A model generated the notes under the pieces. The model made no database searches. It had not been told where the DNA came from and saw nothing but the letters and a program-made list of their open reading frames with translations. 55,048 nucleotides of DNA from Acidobacteriota bacterium (GTDB taxonomy: Bacteria; Acidobacteriota; Vicinamibacteria; Vicinamibacterales; UBA2999), in assembly GCA_016192845.1 (NCBI GenBank), contig JACPTI010000020.1:1-55048 (forward strand). Direction: 5' to 3'. The translations under genes and the position numbers were made by a program. Each line of letters opens with the position of its first letter. Position 1 is the stretch's first letter. Below, in pieces: positions 16,522 to 25,429 of the stretch.

Positions 16522-18084
16522 CTACAACAATGGCACCTGTGTGTGCCAGTCGGTCAGCCGCTCGTAGGCGTCAGCCACCCGCAGCAGCGTTGACTCGTCG
16601 AACACCCTGCCCGTCAACTGGAGCCCCACGGGCAGGCGATCGGGTCCGCCTTCGCTCGCGCTTCCTTCCGCACGGGGAGCTTCGGCGAGGCCACGCCGTA
16701 GCTTTGCGCTTGGAGATTCTGAGCGCAAAGCGGAGGCGGGTCGTTCGACGAAGCCGCACGGCACGCTGATCGCCGGCAGCCCCGCCAGGTTCGCACTCAC
16801 CGTGAAGACGTCGGCCAGATACATTTGCAGCGGATCCGCGGTCTTTTCGCCGAGCCGGAACGGCGGGATCGGGCTCGTCGGCATCGCGAGGACGTCCACC
16901 TGCTCGAACGCCTGCTGATAATCGCTTCGCAGCAGCGTCCGCACCTGCTGCGCCTTCAGGTAGTAGGCGTCGTAGTAGCCGGCGCTCAGCACGTAGGTGC
17001 CGAGCACGATCCGGCGTTTGACCTCCGCCCCGAACCCCTGGTCCCGCGTGCGCGAGTACATCTCCCTGACGCCGCGCTCCGTCTCGCCGCGCGCGCGGTA
17101 GCCGTAACGCACCCCGTCGTAGCGCGCGAGGTTCGAGCTCGCCTCCGCCGTCGCGATCAGATAGTAGACCGGGATGGCGTACTTCGCGTGCGGCAGCGCC
17201 ACGTCGACGAGCGCGGCCCCGGCCCTCCGCAGCGTGTCGAGCGCGGTTTCGAAGGCGCGCCGCACGGCCTCGTCCACGCCCTCGGTCACGAACCCGCGCG
17301 GGACGCCGATGCGAAGGCCGGTCACGTCGCCCGTGAGCGCGGCGGTCAAGTGGGGCACCGGCTCCTGCGACGAGGTGGCGTCGGCCGGATCCGCGCCGGC
17401 GAGGACCGCCAGCGCGAGCGCCGCGTCGGCCGCGGTGCGCGCGATCGGGCCGATCTGATCGAGCGACGAGGCAAACGCGAGCAGCCCGTAGCGCGACACG
17501 CGGCCGTAGGTCGGTTTCAGGCCGACGACCCCGCAGAAGGCGGCGGGCTGCCGGATCGACCCGCCGGTGTCGGAGCCGAGCGCCAGCGGCACGCAGCGCG
17601 CCGCCACGGCCGCCGCCGATCCGCCGCTCGAGCCGCCCGGCGTCCGATCCGTCGCCCACGGGTTGCGCACGGGGCCGAACGCGGAGTTCTCGTTGGACGA
17701 TCCCATCGCGAACTCGTCGCAGTTGGTCTTGCCGACGATCACCGCCCCGGCCGCTTCCAGCCGCTCGACGGCGGTGGCGTCGTACGGCGGCACGAAGCGC
17801 TCCAGGATCCGCGAGGACGCCGTCGTCCGCATGCCGCGCACGCACAGATTGTCTTTGACGGCGACGGGCACGCCGGCCAGCGGCCCGAGCGGCCCGCCGG
17901 CGGCGCGCCGCCGGTCGATGTCCGCCGCGCGCGCCAGCGCCCGATCCCGGTCGACCAGGTTGAAGGCATTCAGCAACGGGTTCACCGCCTCGATCCGGCC
18001 GAGGAACGTCCGGCAGACGTCGACCGCGGAGGTGCGGCCGGCGGCGATCTCGTCGCGGATGGCGCGTGCGCTCGCGTCCAGCAT
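16522..18084 (-). CDS. gatA: Aspartyl/glutamyl-tRNA amidotransferase subunit A
   Basis: 520 residues. The amidase signature is complete: [18 protein letters not shown] (catalytic Lys), [20 protein letters not shown] (cis-Ser and catalytic Ser), [19 protein letters not shown]. It generates ammonia from Gln to convert mischarged tRNA to Gln- or Asn-tRNA with GatB and GatC. About 35 residues between GFVERP and LPVGLQLTG are extra compared with the usual family and are encoded by a palindromic insertion at about 16640-16740. The reading frame stays open, so the enzyme may tolerate it. The start overlaps the gatC stop by one base. gatB is not in this window. Confidence 0.94.
   Translation of the reverse strand: MLDASARAIRDEIAAGRTSAVDVCRTFLGRIEAVNPLLNAFNLVDRDRALARAADIDRRRAAGGPLGPLAGVPVAVKDNLCVRGMRTTASSRILERFVPPYDATAVERLEAAGAVIVGKTNCDEFAMGSSNENSAFGPVRNPWATDRTPGGSSGGSAAAVAARCVPLALGSDTGGSIRQPAAFCGVVGLKPTYGRVSRYGLLAFASSLDQIGPIARTAADAALALAVLAGADPADATSSQEPVPHLTAALTGDVTGLRIGVPRGFVTEGVDEAVRRAFETALDTLRRAGAALVDVALPHAKYAIPVYYLIATAEASSNLARYDGVRYGYRARGETERGVREMYSRTRDQGFGAEVKRRIVLGTYVLSAGYYDAYYLKAQQVRTLLRSDYQQAFEQVDVLAMPTSPIPPFRLGEKTADPLQMYLADVFTVSANLAGLPAISVPCGFVERPASALRSESPSAKLRRGLAEAPRAEGSASEGGPDRLPVGLQLTGRVFDESTLLRVADAYERLTDWHTQVPLL
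16640..16740. repeat. In-frame palindromic insertion within gatA
   Basis: It includes the hairpin CTTTGCGCT, loop, AGCGCAAAG (16702-16730), an imperfect AGCTTCGGCG / CGCCGTAGCT hairpin (16679-16704), and GC-rich ends. It encodes residues between GFVERP and LPVGLQL that other GatA proteins lack. It resembles in principle the coding palindromic elements of Rickettsia. Confidence 0.65.
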
Positions 18085-18380
18085 CAGGTGATGACGCGGG
18101 GAACCCGGAAGAGGCCGGCGTCGGGGGCGGGGTCGGGTGCGTTGGCGAGCGCCTCCTCGCGCGGCAGCGACGGCCGCGGCTCGTCCTCGCGCTCGCTGCG
18201 CTCGGCGTGCACGTGCGCCGTCGCCGGCACGCCGCTCGTGTCGACCGCCTGCACCTGCTCCGCGTAGGCGAGGATGTCGGCGAGCTGCCGCGTGAAGAGC
18301 GCCTTTTCCTCGGCGGTGAGCTCGAGATGGGCGAGCGCCGCGATGCGCTCGACGTCGGCGACGGTCAGGCTGGAGGCCAT
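18084..18380 (-). CDS. gatC: Aspartyl/glutamyl-tRNA amidotransferase subunit C
   Basis: 98 residues from ATG at 18380; another in-frame ATG at 18398 would add six residues, and neither has a clear Shine-Dalgarno sequence. The family pattern is present: [40 protein letters not shown], then a loop and the conserved end [13 protein letters not shown]. It stabilises GatA-GatB. It lies directly ahead of gatA. Just upstream is the 62-bp element at 18405-18466, which must contain or adjoin the promoter. Confidence 0.93.
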   Translation of the reverse strand: MASSLTVADVERIAALAHLELTAEEKALFTRQLADILAYAEQVQAVDTSGVPATAHVHAERSEREDEPRPSLPREEALANAPDPAPDAGLFRVPRVIT

Positions 18381-18404
18381 GACTGGCGATGCTATCATCG
18401 CATC

Positions 18405-18466
18405 GGACCGCTATACGGCTCCAAACGAGAATCTTGTACCCGCTGTGACAAGCCGTATAGCGGTCC
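18405..18466 (-). repeat. 62-bp inverted-repeat element (GGACCGCTATACGGC arms), full copy
   Basis: 15-bp perfect arms GGACCGCTATACGGC and GCCGTATAGCGGTCC with a 32-nt centre containing GAGAATCTTGTACCCGCTGT. Same length and near-identical sequence, in reverse orientation, at 29944-30005; a truncated copy is at 41951-42000. It lies between gatC and the divergent Memo-like gene and is followed by CTAGG and the arm GAGCCCTTGGCTGG of another element. Confidence 0.85.
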
Positions 18467-18515
18467 TAGGCCGGAGCCCTTGGCTGGTTCGCAGGCAGAC
18501 CTGAAGGTCAGGCCC

Positions 18516-19340
18516 ATGAAGGACGTCAGACCGTCGGCCGTCGCGGGGAGCTGGTATCCGGGGGGCCAGGGGCGACTGGCGGAAGCGGTCGATGCCCACC
18601 TTGCCGCCGCGTCCGACTCTTCCCGTTCGTGTCCGCGGGCGATCATCGCGCCTCACGCGGGCCTCATGTACTCCGGTCCCGTGGCCGCGTACGCCTACAA
18701 GCTCGTCGGGCCGTGCGCGTACACCGCGGTCGTGCTCGTCGGGCCGTCGCACTTCGTCGGGTTCGACGGGGTGTCCGTCTGGCCGCGGGGCGCGTGGGAG
18801 ACGCCGTTCGGCGCCGTGCCCGTGGCCGAGCCGCTGGTGGCCGCCATCGCTGCCGAATCGAGCGACATCATCGACTATCGGGCGCCGCACGCGCGGGAGC
18901 ACTCGCTCGAGATGCAGCTGCCGTTCGTGGCGCGGCTGCTGCCGGGCGTCCCGATCGTGCCGCTCGTCATGGGCTACCAGCGGCGCGAGACGGCGCACGC
19001 GCTCGGCGACGCGCTGGCCCGCGCGGTCGCCTCGCGCGCCGGGGAGCGGATCCTGCTCGTCGCCAGCAGCGATCTCTCGCACTACGAGGATGCCCGGGTG
19101 GCGGCGCGGCTCGACGCCGTCGTTGTTCGGCATGTCAAGGCGTTCGACGCGGACAGCCTGATGGAGGCGCTCGAGCGGGAGCCGCGGCACGCCTGTGGCG
19201 GCGGACCGATGGTGGCCGTGCTGCGCGCGGCGGCACAGCTGGGCTGCACGGACGCGCGCCCGCTGCGCTACGCGGATTCCGGCGACGTGTCGGGCGACAA
19301 GTCGTCGGTCGTCGGCTACATGTCGGCGGCAGTCTGGTGA
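18516..19340 (+). CDS. AmmeMemoRadiSam system protein B (Memo-like)
   Basis: 274 residues from ATG at 18516, where the domain begins (KDVRPSAVAGSWYPGG). Conserved Memo features include IIAPHAGLMYSGPVAAYAY, VVLVGPSHFVGFDG, REHSLEMQLPF and SSDLSHYE, with GGPMVAVL near the end. Memo-like proteins are related to extradiol dioxygenases and carry His residues that may bind a metal; a role with AMMECR1 and a radical-SAM partner is predicted but not established. Its stop overlaps the GTG start of the AMMECR1 gene. The radical-SAM partner is not in the window. Confidence 0.9.
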   Translation: MKDVRPSAVAGSWYPGGQGRLAEAVDAHLAAASDSSRSCPRAIIAPHAGLMYSGPVAAYAYKLVGPCAYTAVVLVGPSHFVGFDGVSVWPRGAWETPFGAVPVAEPLVAAIAAESSDIIDYRAPHAREHSLEMQLPFVARLLPGVPIVPLVMGYQRRETAHALGDALARAVASRAGERILLVASSDLSHYEDARVAARLDAVVVRHVKAFDADSLMEALEREPRHACGGGPMVAVLRAAAQLGCTDARPLRYADSGDVSGDKSSVVGYMSAAVW

Positions 19341-19930
19341 ACACGGTATCCGTGCTCGACGAACAGGACCAGCGCCGCCTCCTGGTGCTGGCGAGACGCG
19401 CGCTCGAGGCGCGGGTGCGGCGGCAGCCGTCGCCCGAGCCGGCGCGCGGCGGCACGCTCGACGCGCCGTGGAGCGCCTTTGTCACGATCCACAACCGCGG
19501 CGAGCTGCGCGGCTGTCTGGGCCGCCTCGATACGCAGGCGCCGCTCGGCGAGACGATCGCGCAGCTGGCGGCGTCGGTGTCCGACTCCGACCCGCGCTTT
19601 TTTCCCGTCTCGTTCCTCGAGCTCCCCGACATCGACATCGAAATCTCCGTGCTGACGCCGGAGCGGGAAATCCGCTCGATCGAGGAGATCGAGATCGGCC
19701 GTCACGGGCTGATCGTGGAGCTCGGCGCGAACCGCGGGCTGCTGCTGCCGCAGGTGGCAACCGAGCAGCGATGGAATCGGGACACCTTCGTGTCCCAGGC
19801 GTGCCTGAAGGCATGGCTCCCGCACGACGCCTGGCGAGAGGGCGCCCGGCTGTTCGTCTTCGAGGCGCAGGTCTTCGGCGAGCTTGATTTCGCGGGCAGG
19901 GCCGGCGCCGCAGGCGCCGGCCTGGTGTAG
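19337..19930 (+). CDS. AmmeMemoRadiSam system protein A (AMMECR1 domain)
   Basis: 197 residues from GTG at 19337, overlapping the upstream stop (GTGA). AMMECR1 features are clear: WSAFVTIHNRGELRGCLGRL (the LRGCxG motif), VSDSDPRFFPVSFLELPDID, EISVLTPEREI, GRHGLIVELGANRGLLLPQV and CLKAWLPHDAWREGARLFVF. The fold is known from archaeal and human proteins; the reaction is unknown. The terminal residues AGRAGAAGAGLV come from a GGCGCCGCAGGCGCC palindrome. Confidence 0.92.
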   Translation: MNTVSVLDEQDQRRLLVLARRALEARVRRQPSPEPARGGTLDAPWSAFVTIHNRGELRGCLGRLDTQAPLGETIAQLAASVSDSDPRFFPVSFLELPDIDIEISVLTPEREIRSIEEIEIGRHGLIVELGANRGLLLPQVATEQRWNRDTFVSQACLKAWLPHDAWREGARLFVFEAQVFGELDFAGRAGAAGAGLV

Positions 19931-19939
19931 CGGGGTGCC

Positions 19940-20836
19940 CTACCGCGGCGGGACGGCGGTCATCGCGGCGCAGGATGCGGCCGGCTGCGACCCAGCGCCG
20001 TTGACGATCGCGGCCAGCCGTGACGCCAGGTGGGCGTAGCCGGCATCGTTCGGATGGAACCCGTCGGACGAAAAATGCGCCGGACCGTAGATCGCGGGAT
20101 CGCACATCACGTCCATCACCACCACCCCCTCGCCCGCCTGCCGGTTGGCTTCGCGCGACAGGGCGACGGCACTCGCCTGCAGAACGCGCCGGTGCTCCAG
20201 CGGGTACCGCGCGGCATACGGCATGGCCGCCAGGTTCGGCACGGTCAGGACGATGACGAAGGCGCCCGGCGCGCGGCTGCGGACGCCGCGGACGAGCCGG
20301 TCGTAGTCGGCGCCGAAGGCCCGGGCCTGCGCGTCGATGTACCCCGTCACATCGGCGCCCGCAGCGCCCTGCAGCATCGCATCGCCGATTGCGTTGCCGT
20401 CGTTCGGGCCGCCGAAGATCGTCACGAGTGTCGAGTCGCGCGGGACGAACGGCATCTGCCGGTCCACGAAGTTCCCAGTCACCTCGCGGCCGTACTGGCG
20501 GGCGAGGGTCTCGATGGCGGGGCTCAGCACGGCGGCCGGCGTGCCGAGATTGGTCAGCGTCACCTCGTGCGTCGCCCGCAGCTGGCGCGCCAGTACCGGC
20601 ACGTAACCCGTGCCGTTGTCGCACGGCGTGAACGGCAGGCAGGCGACGCTGCCGCCGACGCCGTTCGCGTCGCTCGCGCCGAGTGCCGTGTAGTGGATGG
20701 GTGCGCCCGCCGCGGGGGGCGCGACCGCAGACGGCGCGGTCGGCGTGGCGTCCTTCTTCAGGAGGTCGCAGCCGCCTATTACAATGCCGAGCAGAGAGAT
20801 ACCGAGAATGCCTGCAAGCGGCCGCGGAGTGCTCAT
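19940..20836 (-). CDS. SGNH/GDSL-type hydrolase lipoprotein
   Basis: 298 residues. The N-terminus GILGISLLGIVIGGCDLLKK carries a lipobox (IGGC, Cys about 23), so it is a lipoprotein. Block I reads YTALGASDANGVGG (catalytic Ser in GASD), block III FGGPNDGNAIG (GxND), and the C-terminal block V is FHPNDAGYAHLA (DxxH-like). These are the SGNH esterase/lipase elements. Substrate is unknown. It is convergent with the AMMECR1 gene and divergent from the DUF457-type gene. Confidence 0.85.
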   Translation of the reverse strand: MSTPRPLAGILGISLLGIVIGGCDLLKKDATPTAPSAVAPPAAGAPIHYTALGASDANGVGGSVACLPFTPCDNGTGYVPVLARQLRATHEVTLTNLGTPAAVLSPAIETLARQYGREVTGNFVDRQMPFVPRDSTLVTIFGGPNDGNAIGDAMLQGAAGADVTGYIDAQARAFGADYDRLVRGVRSRAPGAFVIVLTVPNLAAMPYAARYPLEHRRVLQASAVALSREANRQAGEGVVVMDVMCDPAIYGPAHFSSDGFHPNDAGYAHLASRLAAIVNGAGSQPAASCAAMTAVPPR

Positions 20837-20867
20837 GAGCTCTTCTCCATCCTAACGCGACGATCAA

Positions 20868-21913
20868 GTGGATAACCTGTGTCACACGCTCGTCGGCGCC
20901 GCGTGCGGCGAGGCGGGACTCAAGCGGCGTACCCGCTTCGCCACCGTGACACTGATGGTGGCCGCCAATCTGCCGGACATCGATGTCCTGGTGTTTGCCA
21001 CCCAGATGCCGCCGGTCGCATTCCGACGCGGCTGGACGCACGGGGCGATCGCGCAGGCGCTGCTGCCGGTCGCGCTCACGCTCCTCATGATGGTGGTGGC
21101 GCGCCTGCGCCCGGGTGGCCGCGACGGGCCGCCGCTGGCACCCCAGCGCGCAGGCGCGCCGGGGACCCCGCCGCTGGCACCCCAGCGCGCAGGCGCGCCG
21201 GGGACCCCGCCGCGCCGGGGACCCCGCCGTTCCGCGCGGGCCGGGTGCTGCTGCTCGCCTACGTCGGGGTGCTCTCGCACGTCGCGCTCGATCTCCTCAA
21301 CCCGTATGGAATTCGCCTCTTCGCGCCGCTCGACTGGCGCTGGCTGTACGGCGACACGCTGTTCATCATCGACCCGTGGCTCTGGGTGATCTTCGGCGGC
21401 GGAATCTGGCTCGCGCGGCGCCGTGCGGTGCCGGCGCCGGCGCTCGCGGCGCTGACGCTGGCGGCGGTCTACGTCTTCTCGATGTGGATGAACGCGCGCT
21501 TCGCGCGCGCGATCGTGCTCGATGAATGGCGCCGGACCCGCGGCGGCGAACCGCTCAATCTGATGGTCGGTCCTGTGCCCGTCACCCCGTTCCGGCGGCA
21601 GGTCGTTGTCGACAACGGCGTGGCGTACGAGACGGGCACGTTCACGTGGTTTCCCGCGCAGATCAGCTTCGACCCCGCGGTGGTCCCGAAGAACGATACG
21701 GATCCGCGCGTGGCCCGCGCGCGGGCGGCGCCCCATATCCGGGGCTTCCTCGTCTGGGCGCGCTTTCCGTTCTGGACCTTCGAGGCGGTTCCTGACGGGA
21801 CGCGTGTCTCGGTTGGCGACATGCGCTTTGTCGGCCGCGGCAGCCCGTTCATTCAGAGCGTGGTCATCCCTGAGACCGGCCACCCGGGCAGGGGGAGCGA
21901 GAGCTACCGCTAA
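20868..21913 (+). pseudogene. Metal-dependent hydrolase-like inner-membrane protein (DUF457/YdjM type), frameshifted by a repeat
   Basis: A GTG start at 20868 gives DNLCHTLVGAACGEAGLKRR, NLPDIDVLVFATQM and RRGWTHGAIAQALLPVALTL, typical of the DUF457 membrane family with conserved His/Asp. At 21132-21226 the frame runs into a tandem repeat. After it, the downstream half continues in a different frame (LLLAYVGVLSHVALDLLNPY, GDTLFIIDPWLWVI, ARAIVLDEWRRTRGG) to a stop at 21913. Removing the 17-bp partial third repeat copy (21210-21226) restores one continuous frame. As read, translation ends at 21389. Family members are poorly characterised membrane proteins. Confidence 0.85.
21132..21226 (+). 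repeat. 39-bp tandem duplication containing the CACCCC hairpin, plus a 17-bp partial copy
   Basis: Unit 1 at 21132-21170 and unit 2 at 21171-21209 are identical (39 bp, 13 codons reading PLAPQRAGAPGTP). A 17-bp partial third unit follows at 21210-21226 (CCGCGCCGGGGACCCCG). Each unit contains CACCCCAGCGCGC, AGG, CGCGCCGGGGACCCCG. The 17-bp piece is what shifts the frame. Confidence 0.9.
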
Positions 21914-21921
21914 GTGGTTAA

Positions 21922-22803
21922 TCAGCGCCGCCGTCGCAGACGCCGGAGAGCGTCGAGATTCCGCATATCGAACGGATCGGTCTCGATCGTCCCGGCCTTC
22001 TCGCTCCGCTTCGACTTCTCGGTCTCGATGAGCATCGGCAGCCCCGCAAAGCGGCGATCGTGCAGGATCCGCCGAAACGGCTCTTCGCCGAGACACCCGC
22101 GGCCGATGTGCTCGTGCCGATCGACGCGGCTGCCGCACGGCTTCTTGGAGTCGTTCGCATGGAAGACCTTCAGGCGATCGACGCCGACGAGGCGGTCGAA
22201 CGCGGCGAAGGTTGCACGGTACCCGGCCTCGCTGACGATGTCGTAGCCGGCGGCGATCAGGTGGCATGTGTCGAGGCAGACGCCGACCCGCGCGGAGCCG
22301 CGGAGATGACCGATGATCGCGGCCAGGTGCTCGAACCGGTGCCCCACGGTCCGGCCCTGTCCCGCCGTGTGCTCGAGAATCACCATCGCCCGCCGCCGCG
22401 GCCGCGCCCGGAAGGCCTGCCGGATGGCGTCGGCGATGAGCCGCAGCGCCTCCTCCTCGGTGCCCGCCGTGCAGGTGCCCGGATGAATCACGACGCCGAG
22501 GAGGGCGAGCGCGTCGGCCCGGGCGAGCTCGTCAACGAAGGCGGCGATCGACTGCTCGCGCAGCACCGGAAAGCTCGTGGCCAGATTGATCAGATAGCTG
22601 GCGTGTGAGACGACCGGCTGGATGCCGGTCTGGTCGATCCGGCGGCGGAACGCCTTCACCTCGGCGGCGTCGAGCGGCTTGCCGCGCCACTGATTCGCGT
22701 TCTTGGTGAAGATCTGCAGCGCCTCGCAGCCGTGCGCCACGGCGCGGTCGACCGCTTTCGACACGCCGCCGGCAATGGACATGTGCGCGCCGATGCGAAG
22801 CAT
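21922..22803 (-). CDS. nfo: Endonuclease IV (AP endonuclease)
   Basis: 293 residues. The TIM-barrel zinc enzyme is recognised by IGAHMSIAGGVSKAVDRAV, GCEALQIFTKNANQWRGKPL, HASYLINLATSFP, VVIHPGTCTAG, ILEHTAGQGRTVGHRFEHLA, VGVCLDTCHLIAAGYD, VFHANDSKKPCGSRVDRHEH and LIETEK, covering the usual His, Glu and Asp zinc ligands. It cleaves 5' of abasic sites in base excision repair. Cytoplasmic. It is followed by 18 bp and then the divergent secreted nucleotidase. Confidence 0.96.
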   Translation of the reverse strand: MLRIGAHMSIAGGVSKAVDRAVAHGCEALQIFTKNANQWRGKPLDAAEVKAFRRRIDQTGIQPVVSHASYLINLATSFPVLREQSIAAFVDELARADALALLGVVIHPGTCTAGTEEEALRLIADAIRQAFRARPRRRAMVILEHTAGQGRTVGHRFEHLAAIIGHLRGSARVGVCLDTCHLIAAGYDIVSEAGYRATFAAFDRLVGVDRLKVFHANDSKKPCGSRVDRHEHIGRGCLGEEPFRRILHDRRFAGLPMLIETEKSKRSEKAGTIETDPFDMRNLDALRRLRRRR

Positions 22804-22821
22804 CCGGTATCATTTTCGATC

Positions 22822-24531
22822 GTGACGCGCGGTGCGCGAATCGTCCTCGCCGGTGGTGCCGCTCTCGCCGGCATCGTGGCCGTCGCCGCGCTCGTGCAGC
22901 CTTCGGGCACGGTCGACGTGCAGGTGCTCGCCATCAACGATTTCCACGGGGCGCTGGAACCTGCACCGGTTGGCACGGGGCCCGTCGACGAGGTCGAGGC
23001 CGGCGGCGTGGAGTACCTCGCGACGCATCTGGCGCGGCTCAAGGCGGCCAACCCGAACACCGTGATTGTCTCGGCGGGCGACAACATCGGCGCCACCCCG
23101 CTCCTGTCGAGCCTGTTTCACGACGAGGTCACGATCGAGGCGCTCAACCTGGCCGGCCTGCAGCTGTCGGCGCTCGGCAACCACGACCTGGACGAAGGCT
23201 GGTGGGAGCTGTACCGGATTCAGAGGGGCGGCTGCCACCCCGAGGACGGCTGCCAGGACGGCACGCCGTACACCGGCGCGGCGTTCACGTATCTGGCGGC
23301 GAACGTCACGTTGGACCCGCGCCGCGCCGACCCGGCGTCTCTGGCGCGCGCCGGCATTCGAGGGGCGGATCCACGACCGCTCCTGCCGCCGTACGTGGTG
23401 CGCGAGATCGACGGCGTGCGCGTCGGCTTTATCGGCCTGATCCTGCAGGAGGCGCCGAGCGTGACGCTCGCGTCCAGCATCCGCGGCCTGACGTTTCTGC
23501 CCGAGGCGGACGCGGCCAACACCGCGGCGCGGGCGCTCCGCGGCGAGGGCGTCCGCGCGATCGTCGTGCTGATGCACGAAGGCGGCGACCGCTCCGGCGC
23601 CGACGTCAACGGCTGCGACGGCATCTCGGGCGATCTCGTCGACCTGGTGAACCGCCTCTCCCGCGACATCGACGTGGTCGTTTCCGGGCACAGCCACCAG
23701 GCCTACAACTGCACGATCGACGGCAGGCTGGTCACCAGCGCAGCCGACAATGGCCGGCTGATCACGGATATCGACCTGCGCATTCGGCGATCCGATGGGG
23801 CAGTGGTCGCTCGGTCGGCACAGAACGTCATCGTGACGCGCGATGTGGAGAAGGACCGGCGCCAGACGGCGCTCCTCGAGCACTACCGCCCCTTCGCCAG
23901 GACCATGAGCGGCCGGATCGTCGGGTCGATCGCCGCGAGCCTGACGCGGGAGGCCAACGCCGCGGGCGAATCGGCGCTCGGCGACGTCGTGGCCGACGCG
24001 CTGCTCGATGCGGCGACGCGCACGCCCGGCGCGAGTCCCGACCTTGCCATGTGGAACCCGGGCGGCATTCGGACCGACCTGTTCGCCGGGCCGGGCGGCC
24101 GACCGACGCCCGTGACCTACGAGGCGGTGTTCTCGGTGCTGCCGTTCGGCAACGAGCTCATCGTGAAGTCGATCACCGGCGAGGCGCTGCTGGAGATGTT
24201 GGAGCAGCAATTCGGCGCCCCCGGCGCCGAGCGGGTTCGCATCGTACAGGTGTCCGAGGGCTTCACCTACGCGTACGACGCCTCGCGTCCGATCGGGCAG
24301 CGCATCGACCGCGCGTCGGTTCGCCTGCACGGTAAGCCGATCGTGCCGATGGGGCAGTATCGGCTCGCGACGAGCGACTATCTCTGGGACGGCGGCGACG
24401 GCCTCCGCGCGCTCGGCGCCGCGACCGACGCCGTGATGGTCGGAACCGATCACGACCTCTTCGCGGGCTACTTCTCGCGCCACTCACCCGTCCGGCCGGG
24501 GCCGCAGAACCGCATCCGGCGGATCAGGTGA
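22822..24531 (+). CDS. Secreted 5'-nucleotidase / 2',3'-cyclic phosphodiesterase family metallophosphatase
   Basis: 569 residues from GTG at 22822, giving a signal peptide (RIVLAGGAALAGIVAVAALV). The metallophosphatase domain (about 35-310) has LAINDFHGALEP, VSAGDNIGATPL, LSALGNHDLDEGWWE, VLMHEGG and VVVSGHSHQAYN, the full metal-ligand set. The C-terminal 5'-nucleotidase domain (about 350-560) has MWNPGGIRTDLFAG, VFSVLPFGNELIVKSITGEA and YLWDGGDGL. It probably releases nucleosides and phosphate from external nucleotides. Its stop lies five bases before the next ATG. Confidence 0.93.
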   Translation: MTRGARIVLAGGAALAGIVAVAALVQPSGTVDVQVLAINDFHGALEPAPVGTGPVDEVEAGGVEYLATHLARLKAANPNTVIVSAGDNIGATPLLSSLFHDEVTIEALNLAGLQLSALGNHDLDEGWWELYRIQRGGCHPEDGCQDGTPYTGAAFTYLAANVTLDPRRADPASLARAGIRGADPRPLLPPYVVREIDGVRVGFIGLILQEAPSVTLASSIRGLTFLPEADAANTAARALRGEGVRAIVVLMHEGGDRSGADVNGCDGISGDLVDLVNRLSRDIDVVVSGHSHQAYNCTIDGRLVTSAADNGRLITDIDLRIRRSDGAVVARSAQNVIVTRDVEKDRRQTALLEHYRPFARTMSGRIVGSIAASLTREANAAGESALGDVVADALLDAATRTPGASPDLAMWNPGGIRTDLFAGPGGRPTPVTYEAVFSVLPFGNELIVKSITGEALLEMLEQQFGAPGAERVRIVQVSEGFTYAYDASRPIGQRIDRASVRLHGKPIVPMGQYRLATSDYLWDGGDGLRALGAATDAVMVGTDHDLFAGYFSRHSPVRPGPQNRIRRIR

Positions 24532-24535
24532 CGTG

Positions 24536-25426
24536 ATGGGCCCGCGTATTGCGCCCCTCGTGGCTGTGCTCCTGCTGATTCCGGCCGGCGAGGCCGCGGC
24601 GTGGGGGTACGACGCGCACCGCTTCATCATGGAGCGCGCGATCGAGCTGCTGCCACCCGAGCTGCGCCCGCTCTTCGATCGGTACCGCGCCATCGCCATC
24701 GAGCGGTCCATCGATCCCGACACGTGGCGGACCGCCGGCTTCGAGGAGGAAGACAACCGTCACTACCTCAATCTCGACTGGGAGGGATACGGGACGTACC
24801 CGTTCGCGGGGTTGCCGCGCGACTACGCGGCCGCCGTGGCGAAATTCGGCCGGGCGCGCATCGAGGAGAACGGAACGCTGCCGTGGCGCGTGGTGGAGTA
24901 CCAGGGCAATCTCCGGCGCGCGTTCGACGCCTACCGGCGGCCCACCGCCCTCGGCCGCTTCAACGTGCTCCTCTTCGCGGCCTCGCTGGGGCACTACATC
25001 TCGGATGCGCTCGTCCCGTTTCATGCCGTCGTCAATCACGACGGGCAGCTGACCGGCCAGCCGGGCCTGCACGCGCGTTTCGAGACGGCTCTCTTCGAGC
25101 GCTATCGGACCGAGCTGACGCTGACGCCGCGTCCGTTTCCGCCCGTCCGGGACCCGCTCGACTTCACGTTCGAGCGCCTGCTCGAAGGGACGCAGCTCGT
25201 CCCCGCGATTCTGAAGCACGATCGCGAGGCAATCGGTGCCCGCGACGTCTACGACGAGGCGTACTTCACCGCGTTCTTCGCCGCTGGCAGACCGGTGCTC
25301 GAGCGCCGCCTCAGCGACGCGATTGCAGCCGTTGCCGCGATGGTCACCGGCGCCTGGGAGGCGTCGGGTCGCCCGCCGGTTCCCGTCGACCTGCCTCCCG
25401 CGCCACCTCAGCGGCGCCGCCGCTAG
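24536..25426 (+). CDS. Secreted S1/P1 nuclease-like or zinc-dependent phospholipase C-like protein
   Basis: 296 residues; an in-frame GTG precedes the ATG by one codon. After a signal peptide (LVAVLLLIPAGEAAA) the mature protein begins WGYDAHRFIMERAIELLPPE, where an N-terminal Trp and nearby His are zinc ligands in this superfamily. Further candidate ligands are in DPDTWR, HYLNLD, SLGHYISDALVPFHAVVNHD (HxxxD plus His). It could be a nuclease or a phospholipase; the order of motifs does not decide. It overlaps functionally with the upstream secreted nucleotidase, so the pair may scavenge nucleic acids. Confidence 0.75.
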   Translation: MGPRIAPLVAVLLLIPAGEAAAWGYDAHRFIMERAIELLPPELRPLFDRYRAIAIERSIDPDTWRTAGFEEEDNRHYLNLDWEGYGTYPFAGLPRDYAAAVAKFGRARIEENGTLPWRVVEYQGNLRRAFDAYRRPTALGRFNVLLFAASLGHYISDALVPFHAVVNHDGQLTGQPGLHARFETALFERYRTELTLTPRPFPPVRDPLDFTFERLLEGTQLVPAILKHDREAIGARDVYDEAYFTAFFAAGRPVLERRLSDAIAAVAAMVTGAWEASGRPPVPVDLPPAPPQRRRR

Positions 25427-25429
25427 CGC

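Noticed and set aside
22810..24483. Long reverse ORF opposite the 5'-nucleotidase gene
   Set aside because: Same GC-shadow effect; forward protein has a full set of metallophosphatase motifs.
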